A stretch of DNA of 64,000 nt, taken from contig WAOT01000008.1 of assembly GCA_015521115.1 (NCBI GenBank), forward strand, positions 1 through 64,000. The letters run 5' to 3'. The translations under genes and the position numbers were made by a program. The DNA comes from Desulfurococcales archaeon. Its GTDB lineage: Archaea; Thermoproteota; Thermoprotei_A; Sulfolobales; Acidilobaceae. Below the pieces are notes generated by a model. That model saw nothing but the letters and a program-made list of their open reading frames with translations, did not search any database and had not been told where the DNA came from. Positions 34,488 through 44,403 of this stretch are shown here, in pieces (the first letter of the stretch is position 1; every line of letters begins with the position of its first letter).

Positions 34488-35120
34488 ATGGGGTCGTGCC
34501 CTCCGGCGGGAGCTGTTGCTGAGATCCTGGGTCTCCGTGGGTGGAAGGGTGTTGAGGAGGAAGTGGTTAGGGTTATGGGGTGTGACCCGGCCCATGGATG
34601 GCCCCATGTAGTCCGTGTCGCCGGTTGGGCGGAGAAGATCTTGAAGGCCGAGAAATTGGAGATCGATAGGCTGGTACTGTATTTCGCCGTTGTCGTGCAC
34701 GACGTGGGCAGAGGACTGGAGGGGGAGGGGCATCACGCAGTTAAGAGTGCTAGGTGGGCAGAGGAGGCCCTTAGAAGGCTCGGCATGGAGATGCTCTCCG
34801 ATAACGTTGTACACGCTATCCTGGCACACAGCTATAGTTTAGGCGTTAAGGCTGAGACTCTAGAGGCTAAGGTTCTCAGCGACGCGGACAAACTAGACGC
34901 CCTTGGCGCTGTCGGGGTCGCTAGGGTCTTCCACTATGGTTGCCAGCTGGGGAGGCAGTTCGAGGACGGCATAGAGCACGCCAGGGAGAAACTACTCCGC
35001 CTACCCCAGCTTATGCACTTCCCCTATAGTAGGCGGGCCGCCACCGAGCTCGCCCGGAGGCTGCAGGTATTCTTCGAGTGGCTCGAAGAGGAGCTGGGGG
35101 CAGATAACGTTAAACTGTAA
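34488..35120 (+). CDS. HD-domain phosphohydrolase
   Basis: The frame is open from 34410, but ATG 34488 with GGTG seven bases upstream is preferred (210 residues). HD motifs are in order: HGWPHVVRVA, VVHDVG, a helix with HAILAHS, and DADKLDALG. This is the metal-dependent HD superfamily of nucleotide and phosphoester hydrolases; the substrate cannot be inferred. Located between tRNA-Pro and the potassium channel region; no operon partner. Confidence 0.82.
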   Translation: MGSCPPAGAVAEILGLRGWKGVEEEVVRVMGCDPAHGWPHVVRVAGWAEKILKAEKLEIDRLVLYFAVVVHDVGRGLEGEGHHAVKSARWAEEALRRLGMEMLSDNVVHAILAHSYSLGVKAETLEAKVLSDADKLDALGAVGVARVFHYGCQLGRQFEDGIEHAREKLLRLPQLMHFPYSRRAATELARRLQVFFEWLEEELGADNVKL

Positions 35121-35412
35121 TTTTCCGTATTAAACTCTGTCTTTCTATGCCACATATTGCTATTTGTTATTATGTATGCACTAGCCGTGCGTCTATATTG
35201 AAGTCTATCTTGAACCGCTCTTCGCCGAGGGAAGCACGGCTCCCGTAGGCGGGGGACGGAGAAGCCGTGATGAGCCCAGCCGTGTCTGATACGTAACGAT
35301 ACAATATGGATAAATGAAGACACGGTTCGGGTGAACGGTAATACTGGGGTTTCCACCCATAGATGAGGCGAACCCTACCCTTCTCTATGTTGGAGGGGTA
35401 GGGGAGGTAGCA
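35121..35412. other. Non-coding region with a stable hairpin and C/D-box-like motifs
   Basis: A 292-bp gap. CACGGCT (35235-35241) pairs with AGCCGTG (35263-35269), with an inner CCGT/ACGG stem. GTGATGA (35267-35273) and CTGA (35286-35289), 12 bases apart, resemble C and D' boxes of an archaeal guide RNA, and TAAATGA and TAGATGA occur further on. No complete C/D fold could be established; a decayed mobile-element end is another option. The promoter of the downstream channel gene must also be here. Confidence 0.35.
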
Positions 35413-36249
35413 ATGAGAACCGCATCCAGCCCGACATTCAAAAAACTCATAGACGCTACACTAACAGCTAGTAGCGTACTGGTAGGTGTGAGCTTCCTAC
35501 TATCACCACTGGCACAGGGGAGAATACTTGCCATGGATCTAGCTGTAAGCCTGATCCTCCTGGCCATGGGTATTGTCGTCAGGGTTAGACCCTGGATCCT
35601 AGTTGCGAGCAGCGTCCCCCTATACACTCTAGACCTTGTAGGCCTGAGCATGGGTGGAGGGCACTTCGTAGGGGCACTGCTCGTAGGCTTCCGTGTCCTT
35701 AGGATAGTCTCAGACCTCAAGTACCTAGAGACCCACGCGAGCATTATAGGCCGCGAGATCATATCGATAAGCGTCCAGGCCGCCCTCATGGCCGGAGTCA
35801 TGCTAGCCGGGGGCAGCATAGCGCTCTACGTCGCAGAGAGCGGTAGCCCCAACAGCCCGATAAAGACTCTCGGGGACGCCCTATGGGCGAGCATAGCGAC
35901 CACGACCACAGTCGGCTACGGCGACGTAGTCCCCGTCACTCCCCTAGGCAGGCTTGTAGCGGCTATGCTCATGATCTTCGGCGTGGCATACATAACATTC
36001 CTTATGACTAATATCGCGACACTCCTCGTCAGGATCGTGCAGATCCAGGCACACGCCGCAGGAGACGACCTTGAGGCGGAGAAACTCCGCCTCCTGGAGA
36101 CGCTCAGGATGAGGCTCGAGGAGATGGACGACGAAGAGTTCAACGAGATCCTGCACCGGCTCAACATGATAAGGATCTTCAAAATGGCGGACGAGAACGA
36201 TATATTCTTACTAAAGCCTGTAGACGGGGGCGGGGAGGTAACAGCTTAA
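35413..36249 (+). CDS. KvAP-like tetrameric potassium channel
   Basis: A 278-residue protein with about six hydrophobic segments. The pore region reads ATTTTVGYGDVVP, the potassium filter signature, flanked by S5 and S6 helices. The overall length and the C-terminal helix (LRMRLEEMDDEEFNEILHRL) closely recall KvAP of Aeropyrum. The voltage-sensor S4 position (FRVLRIVSDLKYLE) carries only a few basic residues, so voltage gating is doubtful. Start ATG 35413 with GGGGAGGTAGCA upstream. Monocistronic. Confidence 0.92.
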   Translation: MRTASSPTFKKLIDATLTASSVLVGVSFLLSPLAQGRILAMDLAVSLILLAMGIVVRVRPWILVASSVPLYTLDLVGLSMGGGHFVGALLVGFRVLRIVSDLKYLETHASIIGREIISISVQAALMAGVMLAGGSIALYVAESGSPNSPIKTLGDALWASIATTTTVGYGDVVPVTPLGRLVAAMLMIFGVAYITFLMTNIATLLVRIVQIQAHAAGDDLEAEKLRLLETLRMRLEEMDDEEFNEILHRLNMIRIFKMADENDIFLLKPVDGGGEVTA

Positions 36250-36297
36250 TCCTAAAGACCCCTCGACACCACTACACTAACTCCACGGGACCAAAGT

Positions 36298-39099
36298 ATG
36301 ACTGATAACCCGGGCGAACAACTAGCAATAGTATTCTTATTAGTATTTGTAATAGCTCAGACCTCCTCCGGCATACAACTAGCCAGCGCGCGCGGATACC
36401 CTGTTTATTCCATAAAATATAATGATATTTATCTAATCATATTTGATAACTTGACAGGAAATATCCCGTCGCTCGCAGCTATACCTTCAATAGTTAGTAA
36501 CTCGACAAGTATAGTTATTGAGCTCCGAAAAGCACATGACGTAGATATAGGTAACTTGACGATAGATCTCTCCCGCGTGGAATTACCCAACTCCACTATG
36601 GAAAATCCTACCATTTTAAAAATAAGGATAGTAATATCGCAGTCTAGGAACGTTTCAATCGGTAGAGTTGAGATACTCAATGAGGGCCCCGTTTTCATAC
36701 TCCCCATATTTGTAGTTAACTCCAGAAACATAACATTAGACCAGACTTACCCTCACTGTGGGAACGGGGATCTGCCCGGTGGGTCTAGTCGTGAGAGCCC
36801 CTGTCCCTGTTGGGGGCTAGAGCGTATATTGGTGGAAAACTCTGCCTCTGTAACATTAGAGAACATTGTCCTCTGTCACTCTGTCCTCTCCCAGATAAGC
36901 GTTAGCCAATCTTGGGGGGTTCTATTGCATAATGTCACGGGCACATTCACCAGCATATACCGGTCGACGGCATCGCTGGAGACTATTAGGTCGAAGGAGG
37001 TGTCCATTAAGTACTCTACGTCGCCAGACTGGGGGCCTGTCAGCGTATCAGGAGCACATGTCTGGGGAGAGCTTGAAGCCGTGGGTTCCCCGATTAAGAT
37101 CACACCTATCCCCGAGAATATTGGGGGAGCGGACAATTATACCACAGTGATCTCAAGCCTCTCTATAATAGCCTCCCCTAAAGTAGAGGTTAATGGCGCT
37201 TTAATTACCGGTTCGGCAAGTATAGATGCTCCCTTCATCTTGATCTCGAATTCAACAATACTAGGAGGCCTCAGAATATTATCAGAATACACTTCACAGT
37301 ATGTGCTCATTGAAAACTCCTCCATCAAAAAACTGGCAGGAAGCCCTGGAAACGTCATCGAAGTTTTGCGAGGCTCTGAACCAATCTATGGGGCTCTTAA
37401 CCTGTCCATGATAATTAGTAACTCTCAGATCATGGGCGGAGGCGAGACGTCTACCGCGGTGTCGCTGAGTTACCCGTTCATAGGTGAGTCCAGAATTATA
37501 ATCACGTCCTCGGATATATCTAACGTGTCCACAGTTGCAAGCATGTCGGGCTCCATTATGGGGAGTAAGGTCTCTCTCGATCTCTATGGGAACGAAATAT
37601 ATAATATACATCGAATCCTGTACTCGGATCTCTCACCAAGAAACAATCAGATATCTTTAAAAGATCATACTCTTGAGGTTACACTTGCATCAAATAATAT
37701 TACGGTAACACCTTCACCAAATATGAGCGCCCTCTTCGAGCAGCACTCATTCTCTATAGTTAACGTGACCCTCCAACTAAACAGGATACAATGCCGTAAC
37801 TGGGAAGCTGGCCGGACACTCGCTCTGGCCTACTCAACGTACCTTATAGGAACCCCCGAGACAAACGGTACTCCTAGGCTCGTATTTGGTAGGGTTGCTG
37901 CATACGGCAACAGCTTCTTGGGCTGCAGGGTCAAAGTCTTCATCGACGACATAATACCTCCGGTCTACGAGCCCGTTTTAGACGGGCCAGTAGGGCTCTC
38001 CTATAACGGAAACATGATAGATACGGCAGGGAATTACTATTCGTCTGCTGAGGACATTCTCTACGACGGAAACGGTGACGGGATTTCTGAGAACCCTGTA
38101 ACCTTAGGAGCTTGGACAGACGAAAAACCCCTGGCCCATCCCCCAGAATACTATAAATATGTGGGGCACGAGGTCTTCTGGCTCATTGAGAATAGCTCGA
38201 GCGTAGGGTTCTGGAAGGATGGCTGGCCCCTAGCCTTCACCCTAGGCACCTTCAATAGTACCGTTCTGAACACTACCTGTAATGAATGCAACATTAAATT
38301 AACAAGTGTAAACATAGGCCCAAGCCTAGTAGAAGGTATGTACCCGAAGCTCTACATTCTACGTATGACAAACTATGTAGAGACGATAAGTGGTATGAAT
38401 GATATGGTGGAAGTGTCATTCATATATGGCTCTGGGCTTGGCGGGGCTACTCAAAAAATTAACATTTTTATAGATACTTCATCGCCTGGTATCGCTAATC
38501 CCGAGATCGTGCCCTCACAGGTACTAGTATATGAGAACACTTCCATTTCAGTAAAGAATATCCATGTTAATGGGTTTTTCATTGACAGTAGAAGCCCGGT
38601 GATTTACGTATCGGTTGTAGCTAGCATCGGAGATATGACATGTTTAAACTCGTATGCGACACTAGAGAGCCTCCCAAGACTATATGGAGAGATAGACACT
38701 AACATCACGCTGGACAGATGCCTCAACGACATGCTCTTTAACAATTCAGTCTTGATCACAATACTCATATTGGACTCAGCAGGCAACCTGTTCACCATTT
38801 GGAATTCAATACCCGTCATCCATACATACGTTAACTTACCTGCCTCAGGTATTACACAGGGGAACACTACGAACACGACAACTATTATATTACCCAATAC
38901 CACGCAGACAGCAACTAACACTTCACATCCAATGGAAAGTACAAACAGCAGTGTGCATGCTCCCGAAACGACCTCACCGGCTACGCCACCGAAGTCTAGA
39001 GAGGGATATCTCGCTAAAACTGTAGTGTCTTGGCTGGCTTTGGGGGGTTCGGCACTCCTCATTCTATTCCTCTACTGGTGGAAGAGGGGTAGGAGTTGA
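36298..39099 (+). CDS. Large surface protein, right-handed beta-helix type (paralogue 1)
   Basis: A 933-residue protein with a signal peptide (about residues 8-30), a long external part rich in short strands and asparagine, and one C-terminal membrane helix (VVSWLALGGSALLILFLYWW) with a basic tail (KRGRS). Repeated short elements such as RNVSIGRVEIL, RNITLDQ and NASVTLENIVL fit a parallel beta-helix, as in pectate lyase-like surface proteins. A Thr/Asn-rich stalk (NTTNTTTIIL, TNTSH) precedes the anchor, likely glycosylated. It shares its layout with the next gene and overlaps it at TTGA. Function unknown. Confidence 0.72.
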   Translation: MTDNPGEQLAIVFLLVFVIAQTSSGIQLASARGYPVYSIKYNDIYLIIFDNLTGNIPSLAAIPSIVSNSTSIVIELRKAHDVDIGNLTIDLSRVELPNSTMENPTILKIRIVISQSRNVSIGRVEILNEGPVFILPIFVVNSRNITLDQTYPHCGNGDLPGGSSRESPCPCWGLERILVENSASVTLENIVLCHSVLSQISVSQSWGVLLHNVTGTFTSIYRSTASLETIRSKEVSIKYSTSPDWGPVSVSGAHVWGELEAVGSPIKITPIPENIGGADNYTTVISSLSIIASPKVEVNGALITGSASIDAPFILISNSTILGGLRILSEYTSQYVLIENSSIKKLAGSPGNVIEVLRGSEPIYGALNLSMIISNSQIMGGGETSTAVSLSYPFIGESRIIITSSDISNVSTVASMSGSIMGSKVSLDLYGNEIYNIHRILYSDLSPRNNQISLKDHTLEVTLASNNITVTPSPNMSALFEQHSFSIVNVTLQLNRIQCRNWEAGRTLALAYSTYLIGTPETNGTPRLVFGRVAAYGNSFLGCRVKVFIDDIIPPVYEPVLDGPVGLSYNGNMIDTAGNYYSSAEDILYDGNGDGISENPVTLGAWTDEKPLAHPPEYYKYVGHEVFWLIENSSSVGFWKDGWPLAFTLGTFNSTVLNTTCNECNIKLTSVNIGPSLVEGMYPKLYILRMTNYVETISGMNDMVEVSFIYGSGLGGATQKINIFIDTSSPGIANPEIVPSQVLVYENTSISVKNIHVNGFFIDSRSPVIYVSVVASIGDMTCLNSYATLESLPRLYGEIDTNITLDRCLNDMLFNNSVLITILILDSAGNLFTIWNSIPVIHTYVNLPASGITQGNTTNTTTIILPNTTQTATNTSHPMESTNSSVHAPETTSPATPPKSREGYLAKTVVSWLALGGSALLILFLYWWKRGRS

Positions 39100-41750
39100 G
39101 CACCAATTCCTCCACACCGGCCAAGGTAGTAGCTCTAATAGTCACTCTAATCACCACAATCACAGTATTTTCTCCAATGACGTTAGCAGTAGGGTCAGTA
39201 CAACTCTACACCATCCTGCCCTATGAAGTTGAAAATAGTGTAATAGTCCTACCCCCAAGGCAGTTGAGACTTTCAAGCATAGTCGAACTATCAGGGTACA
39301 ATAACTCGCTGTTAAAGGGCTCTGGCTCCACTATAATTGCGGGGCCTGGATATGTAGGTTTGACTTTAAGGGGGTTTAAGAACACGAGTATTGAGGGCCT
39401 CCACATAATAGTCGAGAATGAGACCTTCCTGCTAATTCAAGTTACTGGCTCATCTGGGGTAATTATAAGAGACGTCAACTTAGGAGTGACCTCAGAGTAT
39501 ATTAGTGCGAGAGTCCTTATAGTGGTCGACGACTCCTCAGATATTATGATTGAAAACCTAACAATCGATAATAGTTTAGAATCCGAAATAATCCTGACAG
39601 CGGTGGAAGGAGTTAAGATGCGCAACGCTAGTATGCCTTCAACCAGTCTTACAGCCGCATCTTCACCCGGCTTCACACTCGATAGGACAGTTCTTCAAAG
39701 CTTACAGTTCAGAGGGCTGATATATGCAGAGTTAGTGTCCTCTACTATAAGTGGGGTTTCCTCTGCAGGCCTAGGTTACTTGGCAGTGAAAGGCTCGAAG
39801 ATCGGCAGCATGCTACTGTACGGTCTTAAACCGGGTGATATGCTTCCCTTTCCGCCTTTTTTTGCGGTCGTTGACGGGACTGTTGTTATTAGGCGAATTT
39901 ATCTTAGGGACACTGAGCTCTTACTTGTTACCAACTCTAGTGTTGGCTCCATAGCTGGGATGAACGTTAAGAACACTGTCATAAGCGGCTCAAGAGCGGG
40001 CCTCATATCTATCTCGAGCGCAGACAGGGTCGGAGTATATTCTTCCCAAGCTGGGGCTATTAGGATTGACTCCTGGAATGTTGAACTATATAATTTAACC
40101 ATAGCGTCAAACACTAGTCATATAGCTAGTTCTGCGCTCCTAGTCCTCCACACGAACCTGTCCAATGCAATACTGGAAGATGTTGAAATAGAGGGCCCCG
40201 CCGGTGTAGGCCTGTCTCTAGAGGGCTCGTTCAAGGAGCCTGCACACATATACATTGCAAACCTCGAAGTGGCCAACGTGGAGAGAGCCGTACAGCTCAA
40301 GGACTTTTCGGGCACACTTGAGATCATAGGGTCAGCCTTTAACAATGTCTCCACGCTCCTCTATATGGCTAGCAACACCCAGTGGGGTACTGACGTATTG
40401 CTCGCAGGCTCCACAGTCCATCAACCCACAGGTTCAGTCCTACCCCTCATAGTGGTACGCCCCCTGAAGGCCAACCTTACCATGCTCTACAACGTCTTCC
40501 ACCTGACTGGCAGCGAGACTATAAGTATAGAGGGGGTTGAGGGAGAAGGTAGTCCTATACTACAAGTATGGGCTGCCGGGAACGCTTTCTGGGCTGATGA
40601 CGACTCAGCACTCTCCTGGGCCACCGTCAAGCCCCAGGGTGTCAGGGTTCACCTGGTAGTCAACGGATCCTGGGGCCAGTGCTCCGGAAACTATTACTCG
40701 TGGAACAGTGTCCTAGAACCCTCCCTCTTAGGCGTCCAAGACCCTCACCCATCAGATGACCCCGAGCATCCCGGATATGGCGGGTGCTGCGTAGCCGGGC
40801 TAATGTACCGGTCGGGGCTAGGATCCTTATCCGAAGTCTTGGGGTTTAGCCCGGGCCTTATACTCTACCACACCGGAGCAGGCGGCATTGCAGAGCTGCA
40901 GTTGGGGCAGGAGGGTGACGTAGTAGTCCATTTCAACTGGTCTAGCCCGCTCGAGCTTGGGCTCCCATCCGTTAAGGCGGGGGAGGCCTATCTCAAGGAT
41001 ATAGCGGTTGAGGGGACAGGGACTCTTGAGTATACGTTATACCTCATCCCTCAAAGCTCCTCTAGAACTCTAGTTCTCGAGGGGAGGGTAGAGGTAGACA
41101 CTCAACCCCCATCTGCTACCATCATGGTATCTAAAGATGGCCAGGCCGTTGGCGGCTCCCTATACTCGAGTAGAGGTTACGTCGTCTCGTACTCCGAGTA
41201 CTACATTCCCGGCTGGCGAGGGAACATAACAGTTGCCGGGTCGGTCAGAGATGAGGGTTTGATCGGGTGCACGTCACTATTTACACTTACCCCTCCCACA
41301 GGCTCAGAAACCCTCTCACTCGACTCCCTCCTGGGGAGGGGGGAGATGTCCTGCCCGACGTCTTCTAATAAGACCGCAATCAGCGTCAGTGTCGAGTATC
41401 CTATCGCCAGGCCGTGGAACCCTGCAGTCCTACTATCGAGGGACTTGCAGGGGAACCCGCTACTAGTTTTCATGGTCTTCAAAAAACACAAATATGGAGC
41501 CCCACCCACCAACACAGAGGTTCAGCCAAAGGTGTCGGCACCTCAAAACGTCACACCTCCTATTCCCTTGGAAACCACGACCCCGGTTAAGTCTAATAGG
41601 ACGGCAGGCGTGAATCCGCCTAGACAAGAACGCCCTGTGGGAGGGGTAGGTGTACTACTGTTATCGGGTGTCCTAGGGGTTGTGGCCCTGGTGTTAGTGG
41701 TTAAGGGTTATAGAGGGCGGTTGCTGAGCCGTGGTCGGTATACGCTATAA
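39096..41750 (+). CDS. Large surface protein, right-handed beta-helix type (paralogue 2)
   Basis: An 884-residue protein starting at TTG 39096, which overlaps the stop of the previous gene (TTGA). It has a signal peptide (about 10-35), a beta-helix-like external part (SGVIIRDVNLGV, SDIMIENLTIDN, ILEDVEIEG), a proline- and threonine-rich stalk, and a C-terminal membrane helix (VGVLLLSGVLGVVALVLVV) with an arginine-rich end. The layout parallels its neighbour, so the pair arose by duplication or acts as a heteromeric surface layer element. The 3' end overlaps the convergent WHy protein by 50 bases. Confidence 0.72.
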   Translation: MSTNSSTPAKVVALIVTLITTITVFSPMTLAVGSVQLYTILPYEVENSVIVLPPRQLRLSSIVELSGYNNSLLKGSGSTIIAGPGYVGLTLRGFKNTSIEGLHIIVENETFLLIQVTGSSGVIIRDVNLGVTSEYISARVLIVVDDSSDIMIENLTIDNSLESEIILTAVEGVKMRNASMPSTSLTAASSPGFTLDRTVLQSLQFRGLIYAELVSSTISGVSSAGLGYLAVKGSKIGSMLLYGLKPGDMLPFPPFFAVVDGTVVIRRIYLRDTELLLVTNSSVGSIAGMNVKNTVISGSRAGLISISSADRVGVYSSQAGAIRIDSWNVELYNLTIASNTSHIASSALLVLHTNLSNAILEDVEIEGPAGVGLSLEGSFKEPAHIYIANLEVANVERAVQLKDFSGTLEIIGSAFNNVSTLLYMASNTQWGTDVLLAGSTVHQPTGSVLPLIVVRPLKANLTMLYNVFHLTGSETISIEGVEGEGSPILQVWAAGNAFWADDDSALSWATVKPQGVRVHLVVNGSWGQCSGNYYSWNSVLEPSLLGVQDPHPSDDPEHPGYGGCCVAGLMYRSGLGSLSEVLGFSPGLILYHTGAGGIAELQLGQEGDVVVHFNWSSPLELGLPSVKAGEAYLKDIAVEGTGTLEYTLYLIPQSSSRTLVLEGRVEVDTQPPSATIMVSKDGQAVGGSLYSSRGYVVSYSEYYIPGWRGNITVAGSVRDEGLIGCTSLFTLTPPTGSETLSLDSLLGRGEMSCPTSSNKTAISVSVEYPIARPWNPAVLLSRDLQGNPLLVFMVFKKHKYGAPPTNTEVQPKVSAPQNVTPPIPLETTTPVKSNRTAGVNPPRQERPVGGVGVLLLSGVLGVVALVLVVKGYRGRLLSRGRYTL

Positions 41751-42633
41751 TTACTGCGGGCGTAGTTAACACCCTCGTACTAAGTGTAATAGACTCGCCG
41801 GGCTGGAGGTCTCGCGGGGTCGTGAGGACAGGTACCCCGTTCACTGTTACTGTTATGATCTTAACAGGTTCTTCCCCCGTGTTTGTTATTTTAACCGTTA
41901 TATTGTATCCGATGGGAGGCGTCGGGCTACCTTCGACTGAGATGTTTAGGGGAGCTGTCAGGTTGCTTTTAGGTGGGGTTGTCAGGTTGGAAGTTGATAC
42001 TGTTTGTTCTAGCAACTGTATTAAGCTCATGACATCCCCGCTGTGGTCGCAGACGTAGCTTGTTAGAGCTAGGAATGCTCTAGCCTCGGCTGGTAGGCCT
42101 GGTAGGGTCACGTTTGTGGCTGTAACGTTGAAGGGTACTGTGACCGTCTTCCATGGTATTATTCCGAAGGCTTTGAGATCCACCATTGCGTAGCCTTCGA
42201 CTCTAACTGTGAGCTCGGATCCCGCCTGGAGGGCTTTAGCTAGACCGCAGCCAGCCCTTGAGAGGTCTAAGTCTACCTTGAATATGTGCTCGCTCCAGCC
42301 GCTCTTGAGGTCTAAATATGGGATGAACCCGTCACCGGCATAGTATCCCTCGACATAGACCTTATAGTAGACGAGGCGAGCTAGAACGTCACCGTCAGGA
42401 TTGTATATTTTCACTGGTATTTCAAGGTGTAGAGCTGTGGGGCCTATTGGGGACACCTGTGGGGTTCCCGATAGTTGAGCATCCCATTCGTCCATGTGCT
42501 GGTATACGCCTACCAGGTACACGATGACGCCGATTATTATAACCAAGTAGATAGTGTACTTGACCGCTGCCATAATCCTCTGACGTCTGAGACGTGACTC
42601 AATCTTAGTAACTCGCTCCTCAATACTGCTCAA
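41701..42633 (-). CDS. Membrane-anchored LEA14/WHy-domain protein
   Basis: A 310-residue protein with an N-terminal coiled-coil-like basic segment (EERVTKIESRLRRQR), a membrane helix (about 25-43), and two external modules. The first resembles the WHy/LEA_2 fold (LHLEIPVKIYNPDGDVLARLVYYKVYVEG). The second, after a Thr/Ser/Asn stalk, is an immunoglobulin-like module with NITVKITNTGEEPVKI. WHy domains are linked with desiccation or membrane-associated stress proteins. Convergent with the beta-helix gene, overlapping by 50 bases. Confidence in the WHy fold is moderate to high. Confidence 0.75.
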   Translation of the reverse strand: MSSIEERVTKIESRLRRQRIMAAVKYTIYLVIIIGVIVYLVGVYQHMDEWDAQLSGTPQVSPIGPTALHLEIPVKIYNPDGDVLARLVYYKVYVEGYYAGDGFIPYLDLKSGWSEHIFKVDLDLSRAGCGLAKALQAGSELTVRVEGYAMVDLKAFGIIPWKTVTVPFNVTATNVTLPGLPAEARAFLALTSYVCDHSGDVMSLIQLLEQTVSTSNLTTPPKSNLTAPLNISVEGSPTPPIGYNITVKITNTGEEPVKIITVTVNGVPVLTTPRDLQPGESITLSTRVLTTPAVIIAYTDHGSATALYNP

Positions 42634-42687
42634 CCGGGCAGCACCGTGTAGAGAAATGTTGTTGGGTGTGGAGGGAAAATTTCTGTT

Positions 42688-44250
42688 TTATCTTCTAACG
42701 TATTTCTTGTATAGGTATTCGACGAAGTACTTGGGGTTATACTCCTCTCCGGTGGCCCTCTTCACAATGTCTCTCGGCTTGAGCGTTGAACCGTACTTGT
42801 GTATCTTCTCTCTCAGCCAGTTCTTTATCTCAACGATTCCCTCCTCTCCCCGGGATATCAAGTCTGGTAGTTCGCCGAGGTCTTTCTCTAGTGCTGCCTT
42901 AACCTGTGCGCTTACAACGTTTCCTAGGCTGTATGTTGGGAAGTAGCCTATGCTCCCTAGGCTCCAGTGGACGTCTTGTAGGACTCCTTCCCTGTCGTTC
43001 TTGGGCCTTACACCTAGGAGCTCCTCCATCATGTCATTCCATACTTGCGGGAGTTCGGAGACGCTGAGTGAGCCCTCTATTAGCTTCTTCTCGATGACGT
43101 ATCTCAGGTAGATGTGCATATTGTATGTCACTTCGTCGGCCTCAACCCTTATCAGGCTTGGTGTGACTATGTTGAAGTATTTGTATAGCTCCTCAACAGT
43201 GTACTCCTTAGTTATGCCTATTGTCTCGTCGAGGATCGGTTTAATGAGGCCTGTGAACTCCATACTCCTCCCCACTATGTTCTCCCAGAACCTGCTCTGG
43301 CTCTCGTGTATTCCGAGGCTGTTAGCCGAGGCGACCGGAGTCATCGCTAGCCTCTCATCTACTTGTAGCTCATAGAGTGCGTGGCCGAACTCGTGTATTA
43401 CTGCGTATAGGCTCCTCTTAAAGTCTCTCGGGGCACCGTCGATCTCGGGGTACCATGTGGTTATCCTCACATCATACATTCCTATCTTAGTGGTGAAGGG
43501 GTGGGCGCTGACGTCCATCCTGGCCCTCTCCCACGGATAGCCTAGTAGGTTTAGGATCTTGACGTTCGCCTCCCTCATCTTCTCCTTATCATATTCTCTC
43601 CTCTCCAGCTCATGCTTTTGCGGGTAGTATCCTTCGCTGAGGACTTTTTCTAGCACTTTCTTACTCTCAGGTATTATGGTGTTGAACATGTTGTCCACGT
43701 CATCTATCCTCAGGCCCTCCTCGTAGAGGTCTAGTAGTGCGTTGTATGGGTGCCCCTCGTATCCTAGGTACTCAGCCTCCTTTCTAGCCATCTCCACGAT
43801 CTTCTCGAGATAGGGCTGGAACATTTTGAAATCGGACTTGGCCTTAGCCTGCTCCCATACGGAGGCAGCCTCCTCGACCAGTTTGTTGAAGTTATAGACG
43901 AAGTCTTCAGGCAGCTTCTCCGATATGTCGATCTCCCTTCTCAACACCCTGACAACTCCCGCCTCGTAGAGGTTCAGGAGCTCAACCCTCTTCTCAGCAA
44001 CCTCAAGAAGGGCCTTAACCTCTCTACTCAGCAAGAGCCTCCTGGATAGAACGCTTAGCTCCGCCCTCGCTACTCCACGCTCTGGCGCCGCCTTTCGGGG
44101 CATGTATGTTCTAGCATCCCACCCCAACAGGCTGCTGGCGTATGAGAGCGCCCAAACCGGCCTCCATACCTCGACAAGCTTAACGACAACAGGATCCCTT
44201 ATGAGAGGCTCCCTGTCACCCACGTTCACAAGCAACCACCACGCCTTCAT
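42688..44250 (-). CDS. M32-family carboxypeptidase
   Basis: About 520 residues of a metallocarboxypeptidase of the M32 (thermostable Taq/Pfu carboxypeptidase) family. HEFGHALYE is the zinc HExxH, and the surrounding GIHESQSRFWEN block is the M32 signature. It removes C-terminal residues from peptides in the cytoplasm. The open frame runs to 44373, but ATG 44250 lies about 22 bases after the TATA-like GTTATATTC, and GTG 44229 has GGTGG six bases upstream; both give normal length. Divergent from the membrane protein at 44404. Confidence 0.92.
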   Translation of the reverse strand: MKAWWLLVNVGDREPLIRDPVVVKLVEVWRPVWALSYASSLLGWDARTYMPRKAAPERGVARAELSVLSRRLLLSREVKALLEVAEKRVELLNLYEAGVVRVLRREIDISEKLPEDFVYNFNKLVEEAASVWEQAKAKSDFKMFQPYLEKIVEMARKEAEYLGYEGHPYNALLDLYEEGLRIDDVDNMFNTIIPESKKVLEKVLSEGYYPQKHELERREYDKEKMREANVKILNLLGYPWERARMDVSAHPFTTKIGMYDVRITTWYPEIDGAPRDFKRSLYAVIHEFGHALYELQVDERLAMTPVASANSLGIHESQSRFWENIVGRSMEFTGLIKPILDETIGITKEYTVEELYKYFNIVTPSLIRVEADEVTYNMHIYLRYVIEKKLIEGSLSVSELPQVWNDMMEELLGVRPKNDREGVLQDVHWSLGSIGYFPTYSLGNVVSAQVKAALEKDLGELPDLISRGEEGIVEIKNWLREKIHKYGSTLKPRDIVKRATGEEYNPKYFVEYLYKKYVRR

Positions 44251-44403
44251 TGAGTAGGCCGGGCGAGAATATAACATGTGGCTACATATAGATGCGGCTA
44301 TGGTACTGCCATTAGCAATAATTACTCCTTGAGAAGGCACGCCATTATAACCCGATACCGAGCATGTGGTCAAGCGTTAGAGTAGCGGGGCACGGTGTAG
44401 GAG

